In this document: in pieces, positions 15,055 through 22,410 of the stretch
How positions within the stretch are numbered: the stretch's first letter is position 1
How the letters are laid out: every line of letters starts with the position of its first letter
NCBI GenBank assembly: GCA_035255845.1
Contig: DATEZE010000032.1
Coordinates: 1-23,068 of the forward strand
Direction of reading: 5' to 3'
Source of the DNA: JALORV01 sp035255845
Lineage (GTDB): Bacteria > Pseudomonadota > Gammaproteobacteria > Burkholderiales > Burkholderiaceae_F
DNA length: 23,068 bases
The notes under the pieces: model-generated
Seen by the model: the letters and a program-made list of their open reading frames with translations, nothing else
Told to the model about the DNA's origin: nothing
Databases searched by the model: none
Program-made: the position numbers and the translations under genes

Positions 15055-15252
15055 TCAAAGCAAAACCCACGAGGGCCGGTGCACGCGGTTGCTTGGATGC
15101 AGCAGATAACGTTGACCGAGCGTCTGCTTGGCCTGCTCGAGGCGACGCGAGTTGCGGCGCGCGAGTTCTTCGTCTGTTTCCACTGCTACTGCGTCGACCA
15201 GACGCGCTTCAGAGTCGGCCGAAAGCCAGCGTCTAACTTTCTCCGCAACCAT
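15055..15252 (-). CDS. Small hypothetical protein (65 aa)
   Basis: The product is a charged, soluble, mostly helical protein with no match I recognise. Support for it being real is indirect. ATG 15252 has GAGGG about six bases upstream. The residue pattern (EARLVDAVAVETDEELARRN, then a Gln/Lys/Leu-rich segment ending RYLLHPSNRVHR) looks like protein rather than GC-rich shadow. A strong hairpin lies just beyond its stop. An alternative ATG at 15276 adds eight residues but has no ribosome site. It lies on the same strand as the hydrolase gene upstream, 174 bases away, and that gap shows no other gene. Confidence 0.45.
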   Translation of the reverse strand: MVAEKVRRWLSADSEARLVDAVAVETDEELARRNSRRLEQAKQTLGQRYLLHPSNRVHRPSWVLL

Positions 15253-15426
15253 GAACGCCCTCGCTTCCCGGGTCATATTTCGTGGCTGCGCGCCCAGCCC
15301 GGCTCACGCGGCGCGCCCGCAACCCTACGGCAATCACCATGCCGTCGACCCGGCCGTTGGTAAGCCGGGTACGGCCGTTGAGGCGGCCCGTCATGCGGAC
15401 GGTCCGCTGGCGCTGGACGGTACCGG

Positions 15427-16203
15427 TCAGCGTGCGCGAAGCGGCGCCCGGCCGGTTGCGAGCCAGCCCTGAACGACCTCGGCAACGACAGTCTCCTGCC
15501 CGAAGAACTGGTGCGCGCTGACTGGCCCGCACGGCGATGCTTCATAAGGCTGTGCGATCGAGCGAACCATCGTCGGCTTCAGCACGCGACGGAAGGCTTC
15601 GTCGAATTCCGGCGGCACGCAGCGATCGGCTTCGTGATGGATCACGAGGATCGGAACAGTAACGCGGAAGGACGAGAGGTCGACGTATAGGCGAAAGATG
15701 CCGCTGATCAGCACGACGCCGCCGACGCCGGGTTGCCGGCCAGCGACGAGTGCTGAGACAGCGCCGTTGCTATAGCCGACCGCAACGAGTCGGGCACCCG
15801 CGTAGCGGGCGCGCAGTGCGGCGATCAATGCCTCGATCCAGGCACGGTACTCGGCGCTCTCTCGATACTCGACCGACATGCGCGGTTGACGCGTCGGAGA
15901 CTCGACCAGCACCAGCACAGTTCCAGGCCGCACCAGATCGCGCCTCAGCGTCGCAACGTAGCCAGCCTCCGCGCCCGGCCGCGGTGGCTCGTCGGTCAGT
16001 CCAAGGTGTCCGTCGCCGCCAGTGAAGACGATCAGCACATCGCTCACCGGCGACGCATCGTCATGCACAACGAGCGTCCGCTCGCGACTGCCGTCGATCG
16101 TAATCGCCTCGACGGTTTCGTTCACAGCGGCGCGGGATATTGGCGCAAAGACAAGCGCCAGCATCGCGACCCACGTTATGCGGAGCGAAAGCAGTTTCAA
16201 CAC
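15427..16203 (-). CDS. Exported alpha/beta hydrolase
   Basis: This is a predicted secreted or periplasmic serine hydrolase of the alpha/beta fold, 258 residues from GTG 16203. That start is chosen because GGAGG lies 8 bases upstream and because a convincing signal peptide follows (hydrophobic ITWVAMLALVFA, cleavage near SRAA, residues 9-26). Frames reaching further up overlap Arg-rich unlikely sequence. The nucleophile elbow is GYSNG with S145. The probable acid is D193 (HHEADRCVPP), and the probable histidine is H231 (SAHQFFGQE). An early VIVFTGGDGHLG (58-68, approximate) would hold the oxyanion hole. The substrate is unknown; the sequence is loosely like esterases or dienelactone-hydrolase-type proteins. 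It follows alkB with a 94-base gap. Confidence 0.82.
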   Translation of the reverse strand: MLKLLSLRITWVAMLALVFAPISRAAVNETVEAITIDGSRERTLVVHDDASPVSDVLIVFTGGDGHLGLTDEPPRPGAEAGYVATLRRDLVRPGTVLVLVESPTRQPRMSVEYRESAEYRAWIEALIAALRARYAGARLVAVGYSNGAVSALVAGRQPGVGGVVLISGIFRLYVDLSSFRVTVPILVIHHEADRCVPPEFDEAFRRVLKPTMVRSIAQPYEASPCGPVSAHQFFGQETVVAEVVQGWLATGRAPLRAR

Positions 16204-16297
16204 TCGGGCCGCCTCCACTCCGCGTCGTCCTGCATCGGATCTTCGCACCCCGGTCGCGCAGGCGCCATGCCGATGCATCACCGCGCCAGACACATAG

Positions 16298-16897
16298 TCA
16301 GCGCGGCTCCGCTCTCGAGTGCAACGTGCGTAGCGTGATTGAATAGCGCAGGTTGCGCGTCGGCGCAACGCTGTGCTGCCAGCCCCAGCGCGCCTCGCCG
16401 CTCAGCAAGTACAGCGAGCGTGGCGCCACTTCCAGGCGCAGGACAGGATCACCGCTTCCCGGTGGAAAGCGACGCCAGCGCAATTCGCATGGGCCCGCCA
16501 GCGATACACCGGCAATGCAATCGAACTCCGGCGCGTCGCGATGCCAGCCGAGCGGAGTGCCCGGTGCGTATTCGGTCACGAGCACGTGCTGCAGACGCTC
16601 AGGCTCGACGCCGAGTTCACCGGCCACGCGCGCGCGCAGCGGCTCGAGGAAGTCCGGGAGGGGTGGCGCCGCATTGAGGCGCTGAGAGTCGAAGTCGTAG
16701 GCCGAGCCGAAGCTGGCGACGCGACGGCGCGCGAGATAGTCCTTGTATGGCGCCGGCCGCAGCGTCAGGCCGGCGATCCTGTCGCTAAGCCGTGTCTCTT
16801 CCTGCGATGAGAGGAAGTCGGCGCGGTAGACGAGACCGGCCGGTAGCGCCTCCGAGGCAAAGAGATCGGTCGGGTCGAGCGCAGCGCTGCGCCTCAT
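16298..16897 (-). CDS. alkB: AlkB-family 2-oxoglutarate/Fe(II) dioxygenase
   Basis: AlkB-type dioxygenases oxidatively remove alkyl groups from DNA or RNA bases, using iron and 2-oxoglutarate. The product is 199 residues, a usual bacterial length. The iron ligands are visible as H119 and D121 (GWHRD) and H175 (WQHSV). R184 and R190 (RYSITLR) match the 2-oxoglutarate and substrate-site arginines. The YAPGTPLGWHRDAPEF segment (110-125) is typical of the family. The start ATG overlaps the stop of the htrA-like gene (ATGA), so the two are coupled. It belongs to the AlkB superfamily with good confidence. Whether it acts on DNA, RNA or another target is not shown, and it may be a paralogue of the classical AlkB. 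Confidence 0.9.
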   Translation of the reverse strand: MRRSAALDPTDLFASEALPAGLVYRADFLSSQEETRLSDRIAGLTLRPAPYKDYLARRRVASFGSAYDFDSQRLNAAPPLPDFLEPLRARVAGELGVEPERLQHVLVTEYAPGTPLGWHRDAPEFDCIAGVSLAGPCELRWRRFPPGSGDPVLRLEVAPRSLYLLSGEARWGWQHSVAPTRNLRYSITLRTLHSRAEPR

Positions 16898-17943
16898 CGA
16901 GCGGACGCGGCCGATTGCGATTCACGCGGAGTGATCGTGAAGTCCAGCAGGCGACCGCGACGAATCACGCGCACTCGCACCGGCACATCGATTCTCTCTG
17001 CATCGAGGATGCGCTGCAGGACGTCTATTCCGGTGAGTGGCCGACCCTCTGCTGTCACCAGCAAATCGCCATCCTCAACCCCGGCACGTTGCGCCGGCGA
17101 GCCGCGCTGGACCTCGATCACGCGCACTCCCGTCGCGTCGAGATTGAACGCACGCTGCAGGCGACGGTCGACCGCAACCGTGGCACCGCTGACGCCGATG
17201 AAGGCACGGCGCACCCGGCCATGCGCGAGCAGCTGGCCCATCACCCAGCGCACGGTGTCGACGCCGGTCGCAAAGCAGATCGCCTGGGCGCCGGCGATCA
17301 TCGCCGTATTCAGTCCGATCACGTCGCCGCGAGAGTCCACGAGGGGGCCACCGGAGTTGCCCGGATTCAGCGCAACGTCAGTCTGGATGATGTCGTCCAT
17401 CAGGCGGCCGCTCGCAGCGCGCAGCGAGCGCCCGAGTGCCGAGATGACGCCTGCGGTCACGGTGTTCTGGAATCCGAGTGGATTACCGATCGCAATCGCG
17501 ATCTGGCCTACGCGAAGCGTTGAGGAACGGCCGAGTTCGGCTACAGGCAGGCGATCGGCGCCGATGCGCACGATGGCAACGTCGGTCTCGCTGTCCTCCC
17601 CGATCAGGTCACCCTCGAACTCGCGTCCATTGGCGAACGCCACGCGGATCGCGCTGGCATCGTGTACCACGTGGCTGTTCGTCAGCAGGTAGCCGTCAGG
17701 GGTGAACGCGAAGCCCGAGCCAGCCCCGCCGCGATCCGAGCGCGATCCACGGACGCGCTTGTGCACCGAGACCAGCGCCACCGCCGGGCCGACGCGCTCG
17801 ACCGCGTGCACGATCGTCGACGAGTACGCGTCGAGCAGCGCGCCGTCGTTGGCTGCCGGGGTCGATGCGGCGACAGGAACGGATTCGTCGTCCAGTGCAA
17901 GCGGGGTTATTCCGTGAGCGTCGATGGAATTCATGCCGGTCAT
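16894..17943 (-). CDS. HtrA/DegP-like serine protease with one PDZ domain, no signal peptide
   Basis: This is a trypsin-fold protease, 349 residues, with a complete catalytic triad: H91 (LLTNSHVVHDA), D121 (SETDVAIVRI) and S197 (NPGNSGGPL). One PDZ domain follows (about 245-335, with RGSPAQRAGVEDGDLLV and GRPLTGIDVL). In contrast to DegP, DegQ and DegS, the first 35 residues are polar (SIDAHGITPLALDDESVPVA) with no signal peptide or membrane anchor. The protein is therefore predicted to be cytoplasmic. ATG 17943 lacks a strong ribosome site, and a second ATG lies three codons later. It is the first gene of htrA-alkB-hydrolase and is divergent from the GNAT operon. The rest of the 150-base divergent gap holds only the palindrome and a weak promoter-like CATACT (17992-17987, minus). 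Confidence 0.9.
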   Translation of the reverse strand: MTGMNSIDAHGITPLALDDESVPVAASTPAANDGALLDAYSSTIVHAVERVGPAVALVSVHKRVRGSRSDRGGAGSGFAFTPDGYLLTNSHVVHDASAIRVAFANGREFEGDLIGEDSETDVAIVRIGADRLPVAELGRSSTLRVGQIAIAIGNPLGFQNTVTAGVISALGRSLRAASGRLMDDIIQTDVALNPGNSGGPLVDSRGDVIGLNTAMIAGAQAICFATGVDTVRWVMGQLLAHGRVRRAFIGVSGATVAVDRRLQRAFNLDATGVRVIEVQRGSPAQRAGVEDGDLLVTAEGRPLTGIDVLQRILDAERIDVPVRVRVIRRGRLLDFTITPRESQSAASAR

Positions 17944-18025
17944 ATCAGGCCGCCGGCCCCGAAATCAACCGCGAGCCTTCTGACCCAGTATGCTGGCGCG
18001 CATCTCGCGCAGTCGCCCGCGCGCA

Positions 18026-18045
18026 GCACGCGCCCGGGCGCGTGC
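18026..18045. repeat. Perfect 20-bp palindrome in divergent intergenic region
   Basis: GCACGCGCCCGGGCGCGTGC reads identically on both strands. It lies 82 bases upstream of the htrA-like start and 48 bases upstream of the first GNAT start. It could be an operator for a dimeric regulator serving both operons, or a chance GC-rich palindrome. Confidence 0.5.
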
Positions 18046-18093
18046 ATCCAGAAGCAGCGAGCGTTTGATGCAGGCAACGATGGCCATCACGAC

Positions 18094-18585
18094 ATGCTGA
18101 TACGCCGCCATGAAGCGGGCGACTGGCCCGCCGTATGGGCGTTGCTGCACGAGACCTTCCGCGACGGCGACACCTATGCGTTTGCGCCGGACAGTCCCGA
18201 GGCCGAAATCCGGCGGGTTTGGATCGAGACGCCACTGGCCACGTACGTTGCACGCGGTCCGGATGGCACGCTGCTCGGGACGTATTACCTGAAGGCGAAC
18301 CAGCCCGGGCTCGGTGCGCACGTCTGCAACTGCGGATACGTCGTCGCGCGCGCCGCGCAGGGCCAGGGCGTCGCCACCGCGATGTGCGAACACTCGCAGC
18401 ACGAAGCGCGCGAGCTGGGCTTCCGCGCGATGCAGTTCAATCTCGTGGTCTCGACCAACGTGCGGGCGGTGCAATTGTGGCAGCGACTTGGCTTTGCGAT
18501 CGTCGGCACGCTGCCGAAGGCCTTCTGCCATCTGCGCCTTGGTGAAGTCGACGCGCACGTGATGTACAAACGGCTGGTCGACTGA
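18094..18585 (+). CDS. GNAT family N-acetyltransferase
   Basis: The product has 163 residues and a complete Gcn5-related acetyltransferase fold. The opening MLIRRHEAGDWPAVWALLHE is the typical first strand and helix. The acetyl-CoA pyrophosphate loop is AAQGQGVATAM, followed by the C-terminal NVRAVQLWQRLGF helix-strand. It resembles small amino-acid or amine N-acetyltransferases. The acceptor is unknown. The start ATG 18094 fits the domain edge, but no clear ribosome site is seen. Its TGA shares one base with the next ATG (TGATG), so this is the first gene of a coupled four-gene run. Confidence 0.9.
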   Translation: MLIRRHEAGDWPAVWALLHETFRDGDTYAFAPDSPEAEIRRVWIETPLATYVARGPDGTLLGTYYLKANQPGLGAHVCNCGYVVARAAQGQGVATAMCEHSQHEARELGFRAMQFNLVVSTNVRAVQLWQRLGFAIVGTLPKAFCHLRLGEVDAHVMYKRLVD

Positions 18586-19166
18586 TGCCCAGTTCCATCG
18601 CGGTCGAGCGGATCCGCCGCTGCCGGCTGCGTGTCGGCAGCTTCGCGGATGCCGAGTGCGTGGCGGGCCTCGCGCTGCTCGTCTTTCTCGACACTTATGC
18701 CGCCGACGGCATGCGCGCCGACCTGGCGCGCGAGGCCCTTGCAGTGTGCTCAGCTGCGAGCTTCGCGGCAGCGCTGTCCGATCCGCAACAGCGACTCGCG
18801 CTTGCCGAGTGCGATGGCTTGCTGCTTGGGTTCGCACATCTCGCCCTGCAGCCGGCGGCAGCGTCCCGCGACCTAGCGCCGGGTCTCGAACTGATTCAGC
18901 TCTATGTCCATCCAGCACACCAGCGCCGCGGACTGGGGCGCATGCTGCTTGCGGACGCTGAGGCTCAGGCCCGGTCCGCCGGCCTCGGCCTTTGGCTGAC
19001 TGCGTGGGCAGGCAATACACGCGCTCTCGATTTTTATCGCGCCCTCGGTTTCCGCGATATTGGCGCGCGGCCGTATGTCTTCGAAGCGAACACGTACGAG
19101 AATCGGCTCCTGTACAAGTCTGCCGTCCACGTCGCTGACGGCTCGAGAGAACGGAGACAGGGATGA
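18585..19166 (+). CDS. GNAT family N-acetyltransferase
   Basis: The product has 193 residues with a second, different GNAT domain. The acetyl-CoA site is IQLYVHPAHQRRGLGRMLL (about 104-122), and the C-terminal motif is NTRALDFYRALGFRDIG (147-163), followed by YVFEANTYENRLL. The N-terminal part (VAGLALLVFLDTYAADGMRA) covers the acceptor-side helices. The acceptor is not predictable. It starts one base inside the stop of the first GNAT gene, and its TGA overlaps the ATG of the reductase gene by four bases. Confidence 0.9.
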   Translation: MPSSIAVERIRRCRLRVGSFADAECVAGLALLVFLDTYAADGMRADLAREALAVCSAASFAAALSDPQQRLALAECDGLLLGFAHLALQPAAASRDLAPGLELIQLYVHPAHQRRGLGRMLLADAEAQARSAGLGLWLTAWAGNTRALDFYRALGFRDIGARPYVFEANTYENRLLYKSAVHVADGSRERRQG

Positions 19167-20149
19167 AGGCTGCGTACTACGAAAGGACCGGGCCTGCGCG
19201 CGACGTGCTTGTCGTCGGCGACCTGCCCGATCCCGAGCCGGGCCCGGGCGAGGTGCGCGTTCGCCTGCGGTGGTCCGGCGTAAACCCGTCCGACGTCAAG
19301 TCTAGGGCCGGACTTCGTGGCGGCCCGCTGCCGTTTCCCCGCATCGTCCCGCACAGTGACGGAGCCGGCGTGATCGACCGCATCGGCGACGGCGTGCATC
19401 GATCGCGCCTGAACCAGCGCGTGTGGGTGTGGAACGCGGCCTGGGGACGTCCGAACGGCACCGCGGCGGAGTACGTCGTGCTGCCTTCGCGGCAAGCGGT
19501 GGCGTTGCCCGATGCGGTCGAGCTGGACGCAGGCGCTTGTCTCGGCATCCCTGCTCTGACGGCGCTGCATGCTGTACAGGCTCATGGAGGCGTGCTCGGG
19601 CGATCGGTCCTGGTGGCCGGCGGCGCTGGTGCGGTCGGCCACTACGCGCTGCAGTTTGCGCGACTGCTCGGCGCGCGCCAGGTGCTTACGACGGTCAGCG
19701 GCGCGGAAAAAGCCGAGATCGCGCGGCAGGCCGGCGCCGACGTGGCCATCGACTATCGAACCGAGGACCTCGTGGCACGGGTGCGGTGGCTGACACAGGG
19801 CCTCGGCGTCGATCGCGTGATCGAGGTCGATATCGCTGCCAACGGTGCACTCGATGCCGAACTGCTGAAGGCCGGCGGCGAGGCGGTCGTCTACGGCAGC
19901 GGTGCGCGAGAATTTGCCCTGCCATTCTTTCCGCTGATCCTGCGCAACCTCACGCTGCACTTCTTCATCGTCTACAGCCTGTCCGACGGCGACCGCGAAC
20001 GGGCGGAGGCGATCCTGAATGGCCTGCTCGACGCGGGCCAGCTTCAACACAACATCGGCGCGCGACGAACTCTCACGGAGATCGCGCAGGCGCACGAGGA
20101 CGTTGAGTCCGGCCGCGTCATCGGCAACGTCGTGATCTCGGTCGCCTAA
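19163..20149 (+). CDS. Zinc-less MDR oxidoreductase (quinone reductase / Qor-like)
   Basis: This NADPH-dependent oxidoreductase of the medium-chain superfamily has 328 residues. The N-terminal GroES-like part has SGVNPSDVKSRAG (38-50). The nucleotide-binding glycines are VAGGAGAVGHYALQFARLLG (151-170), and the later GADVAIDY and GEAVVYGSG strands are typical. The zinc-ligand cysteines of alcohol dehydrogenases are absent, which places it with quinone or enone reductases. It probably reduces quinones or reactive carbonyls. ATG 19163 overlaps the preceding stop as ATGA, with GGAG/AGG upstream. Its TAA shares one base with the next ATG (TAATG). Confidence 0.92.
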   Translation: MKAAYYERTGPARDVLVVGDLPDPEPGPGEVRVRLRWSGVNPSDVKSRAGLRGGPLPFPRIVPHSDGAGVIDRIGDGVHRSRLNQRVWVWNAAWGRPNGTAAEYVVLPSRQAVALPDAVELDAGACLGIPALTALHAVQAHGGVLGRSVLVAGGAGAVGHYALQFARLLGARQVLTTVSGAEKAEIARQAGADVAIDYRTEDLVARVRWLTQGLGVDRVIEVDIAANGALDAELLKAGGEAVVYGSGAREFALPFFPLILRNLTLHFFIVYSLSDGDRERAEAILNGLLDAGQLQHNIGARRTLTEIAQAHEDVESGRVIGNVVISVA

Positions 20150-20928
20150 TGGATGCGACGCGAAGGCGGCCCGACGTCCTCGACCGGCGAGTCTGGGATG
20201 CACAAGGTGACGCGTGGCAGGCACAGGGACGGCTGCGCGAAGGCTGCGGCGGAGGCGCGGCCGAAATGCCGGGTATCCGGCTGATGGCGTCCGGGCTGCC
20301 ACATGCACAGTGGAACAACGGGGATGTGACGCAGCCCGACGAGGTGGCTTGGGATGACGTGCGGGCCTGGTATGCGTCCTGCGCCCACGGCCGCGGCGTG
20401 CCTTGGGGCGTCCGCGTGCCGGCGGGCACGACTTTCCGGTACGGACGACCACTCTTCCGCAAACGTTGCATGGCACTCGATGCGGCTCGCTTTCGCCCTT
20501 CCGCTTCAGCTTCCAGGGTGGCAATTCGCGTGGCAGGCCGAGAAGATGCCGGCATTGTGTCGCGCATCGACGCGGAAGCGTTCGAGACGCCGATCGAGCA
20601 GGCGCGTTCGTGGATCGAACCGCAACTGGGCGCGCCACGATTCACCGTAGCGCTCGCTGTTCGAAACGACACGCCGGTGGGGATCGCAACTGCGATCCGC
20701 ACTGACGGGCGCGCGGGCCCGTGTGTCGGCATCTTCGGCGTGGCGGTCACTGGACCGGCGCGCGGCCGCGGCATCGGCAGCGCAATCACCAGTTGGCTTG
20801 TCGACCGCGCGTTCGCAGCCGGTGCGACGCTGGCGCACCTGAACCCCGACAGCGAGGCCGCGGCTCGCCTCTACTCGCGACTCGGATTCAAGGAAACCGC
20901 GGGGCTCGACGTCTACACGGACCTCTGA
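20149..20928 (+). CDS. Two-domain GNAT family N-acetyltransferase
   Basis: The product has 259 residues. The C-terminal half (about 121-259) is a canonical GNAT domain, with the acetyl-CoA loop ARGRGIGSAITSWLVDRAF and the end AAARLYSRLGFKETAG. The N-terminal half (about 40-112) looks like a degenerate GNAT repeat. It includes LMASGLPHAQWNNGDVT and VPWGVRVPAG followed by LFRKRCM, a pattern seen in other two-domain acetyltransferases, where this half may bind the acceptor. The acceptor is unknown. It is the last gene of the GNAT-GNAT-MDR-GNAT run. It ends 39 bases before the convergent minus-strand small gene, with no intrinsic terminator visible between them. Confidence 0.9.
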   Translation: MDATRRRPDVLDRRVWDAQGDAWQAQGRLREGCGGGAAEMPGIRLMASGLPHAQWNNGDVTQPDEVAWDDVRAWYASCAHGRGVPWGVRVPAGTTFRYGRPLFRKRCMALDAARFRPSASASRVAIRVAGREDAGIVSRIDAEAFETPIEQARSWIEPQLGAPRFTVALAVRNDTPVGIATAIRTDGRAGPCVGIFGVAVTGPARGRGIGSAITSWLVDRAFAAGATLAHLNPDSEAAARLYSRLGFKETAGLDVYTDL

Positions 20929-20967
20929 GCCGTGTATCGGACTTCCCGCGCTGCTATGCGGCCTTCG

Positions 20968-21165
20968 CTAGTCCCTTTTGCCAAGCACCTGCAAGGCTAA
21001 TGGAATCGTGCTGATGGCCCCGACCAGCAGCAGTGTCCAGCCAGCCGCCTTGCGTCGATCCTGATTGAGCCGAGGTGCGACCAGCAATCCAATCCCCGCA
21101 CCGAGCATGCCGCGCGTGCCGGCAATCAGCGCAAGTTCCGGCAATGTCAGCAGTGCCTTTCTCAT
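20968..21165 (-). CDS. Small two-helix membrane protein (hypothetical)
   Basis: The product has 65 residues with two probable membrane segments (LALIAGTRGMLGAGIGLLVA and GWTLLLVGAISTIPLALQVL), separated by a short charged loop (RLNQDRRKA). I start it at ATG 21165, preceded by AAGGTGG at suitable distance. An ATG 15 bases further upstream gives five more residues but would bury that site. Glycine-rich first helix, basic loop and C-terminal GKRD suggest an inner-membrane hairpin. I do not recognise a functional family. The stretch 21166-21300 upstream shows no further gene. Confidence 0.7.
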   Translation of the reverse strand: MRKALLTLPELALIAGTRGMLGAGIGLLVAPRLNQDRRKAAGWTLLLVGAISTIPLALQVLGKRD

Positions 21166-21300
21166 GGGTGCCACCTTCATTGAGCAGGTATGAGCAATAT
21201 CGCAGCAAACGCGAAGCCCGGCTCGGATCGGGTCCAGGGTGAGGCTTGCTTCAGCGTGAACACGGAGTCGGAAGACTTGCAGCCCTAGATGCGCCAGGGC

Positions 21301-21624
21301 TCACCGCCCGGCGGAGGCGGCCGGGTCAGTACCGAGGGTTTCCGGTCGCGATGCGAACATTGATGTACAGGCAATCGAGGTGGCGAGGTCCATCAGCGTG
21401 GTCCGCGCAGGCGACCAGGCCGGTCGACCCGCTTCAGGCTTCGGCGGGCCGGGATCGCTGATCGGTGTTGGCACCTGGCGCCGAACACCTTGCGGTGTAA
21501 GCACCAATGACGGAGTGTTGAGTCTGTCTGTTGTTTGCGGCAGCGGCGTCGGTTCGTCGCCGGCTTTGGCAGCGATCGGTCCTGTGGCGAACGCAACAAG
21601 CAGGGCGACGGACAAGGATTTCAT
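21301..21624 (-). CDS. Small exported hypothetical protein
   Basis: The product has 107 residues. ATG 21624 opens a good signal peptide (MKSLSVALLVAFATGPIAAKA). An in-frame ATG at 21654 would add an Arg/Ser-rich stretch and is less likely. The mature part is proline- and threonine-rich and low in predicted structure. It has one short segment, TLMDLATSIACTSMFAS, that looks hydrophobic and includes a single Cys. No domain is recognised, and the ribosome site is weak. It could be a lineage-specific periplasmic protein or a chance frame. The region 21625-21756 upstream holds no gene I can support. Confidence 0.42.
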   Translation of the reverse strand: MKSLSVALLVAFATGPIAAKAGDEPTPLPQTTDRLNTPSLVLTPQGVRRQVPTPISDPGPPKPEAGRPAWSPARTTLMDLATSIACTSMFASRPETLGTDPAASAGR

Positions 21625-21756
21625 GCGCTTTCGAGAGTGAGAGCGACTCCGCACACGGGATTCTCTTCTTCTACCCTGAGACTGGCAAACCGCAACTTTG
21701 TCGCTGTCCTCCTCGGTCCGTCTTGGCCGCCCTCGAAGTGACGGCAGCAGCCGGCG

Positions 21757-22071
21757 TCACTTTTCCGATGCTAGGGGCAAGACCTCGTAGTGACGAACCC
21801 GGCGATCGTAGTCGAGCATCATCTCGTGCACTTCGGTCGGTACGACGGCCAGCTCTGGGTCGGTTCCAGAAAACTGCTCAATCGCTCCGATCGATACCCA
21901 ATTTGTCACAACCAAAAACTCAACGCCCTGAGTCATATTGCGCCTGAGGATCGACGCGCCGATGAAACCAGGAATCTTCGAAAGCTTTGGCAAAGTATCA
22001 GAACGAAGGTGTTGGACATACTCGTCGGCGCGCGCCGCGTGAGCGAGGCCGCGCCAATGGCGTGCAATCAT
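21757..22071 (-). CDS. ABM-fold (antibiotic biosynthesis monooxygenase-like) protein
   Basis: The product has 104 residues with the length and strand-helix-strand layout of the dimeric ferredoxin-like ABM superfamily. It opens MIARHWRGLAHAARADEYVQ, continues with a KIPGFIGASILRR segment and a strand EFLVVTNWVSIGAIEQFSG, and ends with RRVRHYEVL. The proteins act as small oxygenases, haem-degrading enzymes or sensors, and no catalytic residue can be named here. ATG 22071 is preceded by AGGAAGG at 7-8 bases, which fixes the start. It is a single gene by spacing, with about 340 bases upstream without a supported gene. Confidence 0.82.
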   Translation of the reverse strand: MIARHWRGLAHAARADEYVQHLRSDTLPKLSKIPGFIGASILRRNMTQGVEFLVVTNWVSIGAIEQFSGTDPELAVVPTEVHEMMLDYDRRVRHYEVLPLASEK

Positions 22072-22410
22072 CGCGAATTCCTTCCTCTCGCTTGGGACGC
22101 GCTCGCCATTGCCACGGCTGTTATCGACCCCAAGCGGACATCCTGACTTCCCGAGAGCGGACGATCCCCACGCCTAGGTGCGGACGTGCGCTTTGTCTAG
22201 ATCGACTTGATACCGAGTTGCTTCTCGAGTCCGTTTGAGCGGTTCCTTGAATAACGGCTGACGTCTGGTTCAGCGATAAAGGCGCCCCGCGCCTCCTGCG
22301 CGATTACTTCGCGCCTACCTACGGTTTCCTAGTTCCAAATCGCACCGCCTTGTCGGGCAAGCCATGGATTGGGGCTTGATCGGTCCTAAGCGGCGACGGA
22401 CTCGCAGAGA
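22072..22410. other. Gene-free stretch, possible decayed coding remnant
   Basis: There is no convincing gene on either strand over 339 bases. On the plus strand 22251-22376 is open for 42 codons without a start (reading ADVWFSDKGAPRLLRDYF early on). It is bounded by TGA at 22248 and TGA at 22377. It could be a remnant of a lost gene or chance. The promoter of the ABM-like gene should lie near 22090-22140, but I see no clear hexamer pair. Confidence 0.3.

Noticed and set aside
17965..18086. Possible 40-residue minus-strand peptide ending LGQKARG in the divergent gap
   Set aside because: It is Arg/Ala-rich, has no clear ribosome site, and overlaps the palindrome and the probable promoter of the htrA-like gene.
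19034..20638. 534-codon minus-strand open frame
   Set aside because: It lies opposite the MDR and GNAT genes. It is very rich in Arg, Pro and Ala with no family motifs, so it is a compositional shadow.
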